From: Galaxea fascicularis
Taxonomy: Eukaryota; Cnidaria; Anthozoa; Scleractinia; Euphylliidae
DNA: 64,000 nucleotides
Direction: 5' to 3'
Assembly: GCA_948470475.1 (NCBI GenBank)
Contig: OX419343.1
Location: 3,734,483-3,798,482, forward strand
The notes under the pieces were generated by a model, which did not search any database, was not told the DNA's origin, and saw only the letters and a list, made by a program, of their open reading frames with translations. Below, piece by piece: positions 59,301-64,000 of the stretch (position 1 is its first letter; every line of letters starts with the position of its first letter). Both the position numbers and the translations under genes were made by a program.

Positions 59301-62300
59301 TCCGCAGTGTTTGCTTGAAGCCAAGCACATGTAATCCATCCTTGCTAATTCTAGGGGTGCCCACCCTGCAGATTACTTGCACAAATACAAGCAAGTAAGC
59401 AAGACTGCTGGCAGCATTGGCTCAAGTTTAACCTCGCCTAAATAGCATTCAGCCACATTAAACACTTCTTACAAATCGAGTTCGAGGTCTGTACTGTATA
59501 AAGTTATGGACCGAGTTTTTTCCTGTTCACTTATGGCCCAAGCACAAACCATGCCGGCCATAAATCAATGGGAAAAAATGAGGATCCGTAACTTTAAGTA
59601 CAAACCAAGAAAACGAAATTAGTAACTGAAGATGTTTATTACATCTCTGAGGTTAATCGGGCGCGCGGGAAAGACAACTTTCAAATTTAGCAGACCCTAC
59701 AGTAAAATACGGCCCGCAAAATTGACCAATCACAGCGTACATACTAACTGAGAGATATAATATTGAACCTTAAGTACAGTACTTTCAAGAGTCTTGACTT
59801 ACTTTCCCTTTGAGATGTCTTGTTTAATTTGTAGAAAGAAATGGTATCTGCAAGGTAAACAAAAAGTTATAATCACTGTTATGATATGAGAAAACCTACA
59901 GACAGGGTAACATACTCTTATTCAGATAAAAAAAATTCCAGGAATCAAAATGCAAATTACAGTTTAAATTTTTTCAGTTGATGGATCTTCCCACATCTCA
60001 GCTGCTCCTCATTGACATTGTTATTAACTTGAGTTTACAAATTTTCTTGATTATCCATGATCTTCTACCATTCTCAAGGACTTTCCAGTCCTGGAAAATG
60101 TAGTAGCAAGTACCTTCCATTCTTTTCTCTGAACTAGTGATCTATATGAGGCTACTTGGGATATAGGATATTCAGGTAAAAAATTATAATGATACCGGAT
60201 ATTAAATTGGGGGAAAAATTAACACACTGTAGGATAAGAGATTCTGGGATATCAAACTGGCATTCCCCCCCCCCCCCTTCTGCCTAATGGGGACTCAACA
60301 GTATGGGGAACTCAAGCCATTAAGGAATCTCTAACTCTTTCAGCCAACTCCTGCCAAAGAATCAATTACATGTAATCTATGGGTAAGTTTACCTAGTCAG
60401 TTCTTCAGTCAGGTCTTGGGGTTCAGCAGCATAAAATCTGACTCTAAAGTGCAGAGTGAAGGGTGGACCGACTGAAAATAAACAAAATGCACAATGTGAT
60501 GTGTTGAGCATGCACCTGGGAAGCTTCCATGCTCCTGAAAGCTACACACTGAACACTGGCTGAATGCAAGATAGAATATCACAAAGAAAAATAAGCAGTT
60601 TGTACATGTAGGTCTCAGAATAATTATTATTGTCAGTGAGCATCCACACCTGTACAACCCTGGACTGAAAAGAGATAAATTAAACAAGAAAATAATACTT
60701 CACCCAACACAGCATAGAGCCAAGGTGATATAAGTTATGACAGCTACAGTAAGTTGTAGCATGAAGTAGCAAGGAGCCCTGCAAATAATTTTTCTTCCTT
60801 GAAAAGACATATGACTGACCAAGTCTCTATTTTGGTCGCACAAAACAGATAATGTTGTCAGATGTTTATAATTAGTTACTTATTATTTAGTGTTTTCCCT
60901 TGTTTTTAGCACAGCAGGTAAAAGAGGTTTTCAAACTGGTAGAGCAACCATGACTAATGTCTATTTTAGGGGGTAATAAGTAGTATTACAGGCAGTAGAT
61001 TTTACCAGTTACCACGTGAAAAGAAGTACACTGATTATTTCCGATTAAAATAGGCCAAGGTCTGATGAAATCTCAACTTTGGTGGGTTGTTTCATCGGAC
61101 ATTGTCCGATGATCATCACTTATTTGCAGCTCTGAGTACAGGTAACAGGACGGAAAGTAATATTATAACAATTCTGCCTCAATAAGAGATAAATATAAAG
61201 ATGCAAGTTTACAAAGGGAAGGTTTATCACTTTTTATAATATTGGATAGTCTGCTTGGAGGAAATTGGCGGATCCATTTGACAGACTAATGCCTGATACT
61301 CGAACAATGTATATTTTCTGGTCCAAAATGAGATGGATCATTTCAGGCCAACTCAGAAGAAGTCCTAGAAAAGTCTCCGTCAGATTTCCAGCGGTTTCAT
61401 TAGAGACCGGCAACCAGGGAAAACCGCAACCTATATGTACTTTGTCAGAATTTACCTCTCACCACTGCCTCCTTTGTCTAGATTTTAAATTATTGAAACC
61501 CCTGGATTTCATTTGCTGCTATTAATAAAAACCATTTCAAAAGTCAAGGTCTAGCTGATATTCTGTTTGATTTTTTTTCTCAATCAGTTGAGTGCTGGTT
61601 GACTGAGACAAAACCTTTAGGGTATAAGCCACACAGATTTCACAAAGATCACCTATCGAGCAAGTTAGCTGCTTTAGTAATTATAGTTAATTAGGTTTTT
61701 TAAAAAAAAAACAAGACAGCGTGTTTTAAACAAGTGAAATTTCTTACTTCTGACTTGCTTCTTGATTTTTTTCAGTGGATCTAACCAGTGCTGCAAAAAC
61801 AATTACATATACATTAATTTTATGAGACAAATTCTGTTACAAAAATCGTCACTAATCATAACTGTCATCACCATCATCACTACTACCACTAACCACCATC
61901 ACCATCAGTATCAACATCATTGTCATCATCACTAAGCCCTTTCTGCTCCAAAGTACAAAGGGTGGTTTCTAAGACTAAATGAGGCTTATCCAGGGATACA
62001 AGCAGGTGATGAGCCCATCCCACAACCCACATGCAACCCTAAGATGTACAACATACAGATGTATAACAGGACACCAAGAACCACTGTACATGTCCATTCC
62101 CAGCTCTTTGTGAAGAGTGTGTGGCTTCTTTCATGGCTGCATTAAATTTTATGCCCAGAGCTGAAGATCAGGCAAAGCCAATGACTTCATTCACTCCCCA
62201 CTGATGCATTTATTTGAACTGGGCATGTCTTTCCAATTACATGTATTTTAAAAGAACATGATTTCTGGTCTTAGCTGGGATTTTTAACCCCCAGCCACCA

Positions 62301-62624
62301 CCTTGCACTACACTGAGTCCTGTGCTCCTACATAATTATCAACTCGATACTGATTAAAAACATCTTTCAATTCCATTGCTTACATGTATGAAGTTTCTGT
62401 TTCACCAGTATTTAGTTTAAGTTTGTTCTCTACCAGTATTTAGAAATAACAATGACTAAAGACATACTTTAATAACAATACCAATTTTTACTATTAAATT
62501 AAGCAACTAGTAAACATACTGAAACTTGATGTGTGTCCATAAACTGGAGTCCAAAGTAATCCTTTTCGACCAGATCAAGGTTCTTAAAAACATGATCAAG
62601 AAGTTCTTGTCCTTTGGCTTTTTT
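38879..62624 (-). CDS. EPB41L5-like: Band 4.1-like FERM protein (EPB41L5/EPB41L4B/Yurt type) with two Tudor-like domains; N-terminus off the right edge
   Basis: Twenty-one minus-strand exons: 62520..62624, 61748..61790, 60393..60471, 59803..59847, 58972..59024, 57851..57930, 57081..57127, 56905..56992, 56501..56589, 56108..56165, 55630..55727, 54345..54416, 52420..52488, 51898..51935, 48600..48788, 47808..47966, 40596..41511, 40291..40356, 40117..40176, 39340..39406, 38879..38956. Total 2,499 bp, 832 residues plus TGA, with every split codon closing correctly. Order (numbered from the first visible residue): FERM 1-262, FA 263-321, Tudor-like A 323-384, Tudor-like B 386-437, basic/Ser-rich disordered segment 439-790, tail ending VTDL. 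The EPB41L5 family are cortical scaffolds that antagonise Crumbs and regulate epithelial polarity and actomyosin (known from fly and vertebrates). The first visible exon begins in phase 0 at [11 protein letters not shown], so the initiating exon(s) lie beyond the window or were not recognised. The Tudor part is not a known feature of this family. Confidence 0.9.
39046..39064. repeat. G homopolymer (~18 G)
   Basis: Uninterrupted G-run in the last intron of the band 4.1-like gene, 90 bases from the acceptor of the final exon. Confidence 0.9.
40596..41511 (-). CDS. EPB41L5-like: Large exon encoding a basic, Ser-rich disordered linker
   Basis: A 916-bp exon of 304 codons, residues 439-742, by far the longest in the gene. 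The text is low in hydrophobics and rich in Lys, Arg, Ser, Pro and Asp/Glu, with an acidic-basic stretch ([17 protein letters not shown]) and many potential phospho sites (RSASLP, KRSPNL). No domain is recognisable. The end [13 protein letters not shown] through [16 protein letters not shown] is more ordered in composition. The exon is visibly GC- and CpG-rich compared with the FERM exons. It ends AAG AG|gtaata: an in-frame TAA follows the donor at once, so retention of the intron would end the protein after 743 visible residues. Confidence 0.88.
41825..42056. mobile_element. 232-bp inverted-repeat element, CCGGTTGTTC ends
   Basis: Left 'acccggttgttcaaaagccg' and right 'cggctttcgaacaaccggg' are inverted, continuing into 'attaacctaat' / 'attagtgttaat'. 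It is related by its ends to the element in ARL5 intron 6. Intron between exons 40596..41511 and 47808..47966. Confidence 0.82.
42057..45066. other. Large intron of the band 4.1-like gene, unassigned part
   Basis: CpG-rich intronic sequence with a small perfect hairpin at 43,292-43,312 (GTTACAACT / AGTTGTAAC). No exon with the required 1-1 phase and domain text was recognised. Confidence 0.45.
45067..45740. mobile_element. 674-bp TIR element, TTAAGGTGATTCC ends
   Basis: TTAAGGTGATTCCTTAG at the left and CTGAGGAATCACCTTAA at the right are inverted with one mismatch. Two internal direct copies of 'ataggtcacca(t)(t/g)ctcgttta' lie at about 45,169 and 45,572. No transposase. Intronic. Confidence 0.85.
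45741..47207. other. Intronic stretch without recognised features
   Basis: Same large intron of the band 4.1-like gene. Only short random frames were seen. Confidence 0.4.
47208..47580 (+). mobile_element. tRNA-derived SINE, family 1, longest copy
   Basis: Head 'ggttggctcagttggttgag' and 'gggttcaatccccggccgg', the family body, and an extended 3' part ('gtgctggtctggtctttgtg', 'catgggttgggtgggttgg') not seen in the other three copies. It ends about 230 bases from Tudor-like exon B. Confidence 0.88.
47808..47966 (-). CDS. Symmetric (1-1) exon encoding Tudor-like domain B
   Basis: This exon is 159 bp: 2 bases, 52 codons, 1 base, phase 1 at both ends. It encodes [19 protein letters not shown], then [17 protein letters not shown] and [11 protein letters not shown]. 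The GTRV-A-W...GKV....YYVEYDDGD string is a textbook Tudor-like strand-turn pattern, shared with the preceding exon (GSRVWG... / FDNGD), so the pair may derive from a duplication. The usual second aromatic before GKV is missing (PAKLAG instead of YxG), so a classical methyl-binding cage is doubtful. The exon joins the large following exon through a split Gly. Confidence 0.85.
48600..48788 (-). CDS. Symmetric (1-1) exon encoding Tudor-like domain A
   Basis: This exon is 189 bp: 2 bases, 62 codons, 1 base. It starts and ends in phase 1. The product reads [52 protein letters not shown]. The pattern (V-x-A/G entry strand, aromatic-Y-x-G-x-V, then FDNGD turn and a closing strand) is that of the Tudor/Agenet/DUF4537 small beta-barrel. 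Tudor domains usually bind methyl-Lys/Arg through an aromatic cage; Phe and Tyr of DFYKG and Phe of KFDNGD could form part of one, but this is inference. Removing the exon would keep the reading frame. Confidence 0.85.
50110..50600. repeat. Dispersed repeat, copy 1, interrupted by a MITE
   Basis: 'ctgtccttaattctcttcac', 'cactctgttttatgaagc' and 'gatattgcaaggagaaactt' parallel the copy at 58,080-58,257. The match stops at 50,300 and resumes at about 50,586 ('attaaaggg') around the inserted element. Confidence 0.82.
50301..50582. mobile_element. 282-bp MITE, AGGCC ends, TTA-type target duplication (Harbinger-like)
   Basis: AGGCCATGTTACACGAAGC and its inverse continue into long arms rich in 'ttgcaacttgcaa' words. 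It is flanked by TTA (50298-50300) and TTC (50583-50585), which fits a 3-bp TTA duplication with one later change. It is inserted into the dispersed repeat. Intron between exons 48600..48788 and 51898..51935. Confidence 0.85.
51898..54416 (-). CDS. EPB41L5-like: FERM-adjacent (FA) region exons
   Basis: Three exons (54345..54416, 52420..52488, 51898..51935) encode residues 263-321. The text runs [33 protein letters not shown], then [20 protein letters not shown]. The signature GSRxRxSGRTEHQ followed by a basic segment with ERxSRR is the FA motif of the EPB41L5/EPB41L4 proteins, where phosphorylation regulates FERM function. The frame is fixed by the split Arg, Ser and Arg codons at the three junctions; the other frames of exon 52420..52488 do not join. 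The last exon is a 38-bp micro-exon ending in phase 1, which is what the following Tudor-like exon requires. Confidence 0.88.
52725..52790. repeat. G-rich purine tract
   Basis: Runs of G separated by A ('ggaggggggggggggaaagg', 'gagcgagggggaagggag'), with possible G-quadruplex potential. Intronic. Confidence 0.75.
52960..53260. repeat. Probable dispersed element with 'atcccgg' motifs
   Basis: 'gatcccggggtgac', 'catcccggtcttgag' and, inverted, 'aaccgggatgaaccttatcc' suggest an inverted-repeat element, but its ends could not be fixed and it is single-copy here. Confidence 0.4.
55630..62624 (-). CDS. EPB41L5-like: FERM domain exons of the band 4.1-like gene
   Basis: Eleven exons encode FERM residues 1-262. 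F1: [44 protein letters not shown] and [18 protein letters not shown]2: [20 protein letters not shown], then the 53-bp exon 58972..59024 ([17 protein letters not shown]), which was found only by its required phase, then [20 protein letters not shown], and [15 protein letters not shown] with [10 protein letters not shown]3: [28 protein letters not shown] and [20 protein letters not shown]. The FERM domain binds membrane lipids and cytoplasmic tails such as Crumbs (family knowledge). F3 is closer to EPB41L5/4B ([14 protein letters not shown]) than to FRMD or ERM proteins. No frameshift or stop is present. Confidence 0.93.
58080..58430. repeat. Dispersed repeat, copy 2, with a TIR element at its end
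   Basis: 'ctgtccttaattctcatcac', 'cactctgttttacaaag' and 'ttgatgctgatcactctta' parallel the copy at 50,110-50,600. The 'attaaagggt' end is followed directly by another element. Confidence 0.82.
58259..58424. mobile_element. 166-bp TIR element with perfect ends and a 6-bp target duplication
   Basis: CAGGGCTCGAGACTAAC and GTTAGTCTCGAGCCCTG are perfect inverted termini of 17 bases. AAGGGT stands on both sides (58253-58258 and 58425-58430). The inside repeats 'ggctagtg' and 'actagcc' words. FERM intron of the band 4.1-like gene. Confidence 0.88.
61864..61935. repeat. Degenerate (CAT/CAC)n microsatellite
   Basis: 'catcaccatcatcactacta' followed by further ATC/ACC trinucleotides. Intron next to exon 61748..61790. 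Confidence 0.85.
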
Positions 62625-64000
62625 CTAAGAGAAGTGGAAGAAAAATAAACTTAACAGTCAGTAGGTATCCTGTCACACTACACTGCATGACAAATACTTG
62701 TAAATGCAGCATTTTGTTCCAGTGGTTCATTTACATGCCTAAATTGCCACATTTTGGTCAAATTTATGAAAGAAATATCTTTACTCAAACACATTTTACT
62801 TATTACTGCATGGAAACAACAGAAACTACAAAGAAATTAAAAACAATGGCTCAAAAGAATTCAAAATCATGACCTCTTAAGGCCCTGGCAAAGAAGAACA
62901 CATTGTTGCAGACACATCAATCGATGCTCATGATGTTTCTTGGGCGCGCAAATGCGTGGGACACAAAATGAATGTTGTGTTTTCATGCTGTGCAAACTGC
63001 AAACATTTGTTACCGACACTAAATTTGTGTCCACAACAAATGTTGCGTGCACTGGCAAACAGGGAAATATTTGTGTCGCCAACAATGTGTCTGCAACAAT
63101 GTGTCTGCAACAATGTGTGCTCATTTGCCAGGGCCTTTAGCCTCTCCAAGAAAAAAACTTGTTGGGCAATATAAGACAATGCAGTTGACACCTTGGGTCT
63201 ACTTTAATATCATCTCAGAACAATCTGATCTCTAATTTTAAAGAGGTCACTACATCTTTTTAATTTATAAGACATGTTTCAATGTTATGAACATCATCAG
63301 CCACACAGAGATAAGAGTTTGTGCCATAAGAAAACTCTGTAACTTAACACACAGTGACAAGTACTTCTGGTCATCATGGGATAAATTTTGCTCCAAAAAA
63401 GAGAATTCAAAGTAATTTTGGAATGGTCTCAAGTTTAATATTTTTCAGTTGTATAACCATCAGTTGTACAACCTTGTTTGGAAAAAAATGTACATGAAAC
63501 AAAGCCAATAAGGAAATCGGTTCTCATGACTGAATCATAACTAAAATATCACTCCAGACAAAGAATATAATTAACTTCATGGGAGGTTTCTTGGTTGATA
63601 CAATACAAGCACTATGAAGATTTGCAGGTGTTTTTTTCTATTTTGGTTTGACTTCTTGCTTGATTTTTAAAGAAACTTGATAAAGAAATTAGTCTTGGTA
63701 ATTAACCAAATGCTGTAACAAACTTTTATTCATAATCCTAACATTGTCTTGAGCATGATCACAAGAAGGCCAACACTTGTTAAGGGTCTTAAAATATCTC
63801 AGTGTGTCATGTTGATAAAATGCAGATCATTTAGGATCAATCTTGCAGTGAGCCATGACTGCACCATTCCAGTGTAGATCCAAGCATACAGTAGCAGGAA
63901 ACATACAGAAATGATTGGAAAGAACCTCAAATTCGTTTAAAGTTCGAACAAGCTACTAAGAGTAGTACTACTCGTGGTATTCCTGTCAGGCAAGTGAAGT
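62625..64000. other. Intron upstream of the first visible FERM exon
   Basis: The exon at 62520..62624 starts in phase 0 at KKAKGQELL, so the upstream exon should end in phase 0 with the F1 start ('LDG...DLP'-like). No such text was found to base 64,000. A MITE occupies 62,880-63,136; the rest shows nothing. Confidence 0.5.
62880..63136. mobile_element. 257-bp MITE, AGGCCCTGGCAAA ends, TTA duplication (Harbinger-like)
   Basis: AGGCCCTGGCAAA / TTTGCCAGGGCCT termini flanked on both sides by TTA (62877-62879, 63137-63139). The right arm holds a 15-base unit ('aatgtgtctgcaaca') twice in tandem. It resembles the element at 50,301 in end word and target duplication. Confidence 0.88.

Overview
This is a eukaryotic nuclear window. 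The genes are split into many short exons with GT/AG introns, the intergenic DNA is AT-rich, and the gaps are full of short inverted-repeat elements, tRNA-derived SINEs and one LINE fragment. The proteins are clear animal orthologues. The repeat content and the frequent 'tacatgta' words fit a cnidarian, most likely an anthozoan such as a stony coral; the species was not determined.

Four protein-coding genes (45 coding exons) were assembled by hand, checking that every exon boundary has a splice dinucleotide and that the codon phase carries across each intron. (1) LZTFL1, minus strand, from about 9.07 kb (possibly 11.54 kb) running off the left edge: a coiled-coil regulator of the BBSome. (2) CBR1-type carbonyl reductase, minus strand, 14,174-22,522, complete: 9 exons, 273 aa, with all SDR catalytic residues. 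(3) ARL5 small GTPase, plus strand, 26,577-32,916, complete: 9 exons, 178 aa. (4) A band 4.1-like protein of the EPB41L5/EPB41L4B (Yurt) type, minus strand, 38,879-62,624 and beyond the right edge: 21 exons and 832 residues visible. LZTFL1 and CBR1 are tandem, CBR1 and ARL5 are head to head about 4 kb apart, and ARL5 and the band 4.1 gene converge with about 6 kb between them. Nothing suggests the four act in one pathway.

The most unusual item is the architecture of gene 4. After a canonical FERM domain and FERM-adjacent (FA) region, two consecutive exons, both of symmetric phase 1-1, each encode a Tudor-like small beta-barrel. A long basic disordered exon follows, and the tail ends in a class I PDZ-binding motif (VTDL). 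I know of no FERM-FA-Tudor-Tudor protein in vertebrates or flies, so this looks like exon shuffling into a polarity/adhesion scaffold.

The non-coding part holds a near-perfect 1.77 kb foldback in an LZTFL1 intron; a nested 1.36 kb inverted-repeat element; many TIR elements with TA, TTA or 6-bp duplications; four copies of one tRNA-SINE family and a second SINE family; a 5'-truncated LINE; tandem 118-bp repeats; and mononucleotide tracts. CpG density by eye falls in the bodies of LZTFL1, CBR1 and ARL5 and in the FERM half of gene 4. It is high around the 5' ends and across the 3' half of gene 4, as expected for invertebrate gene-body methylation.
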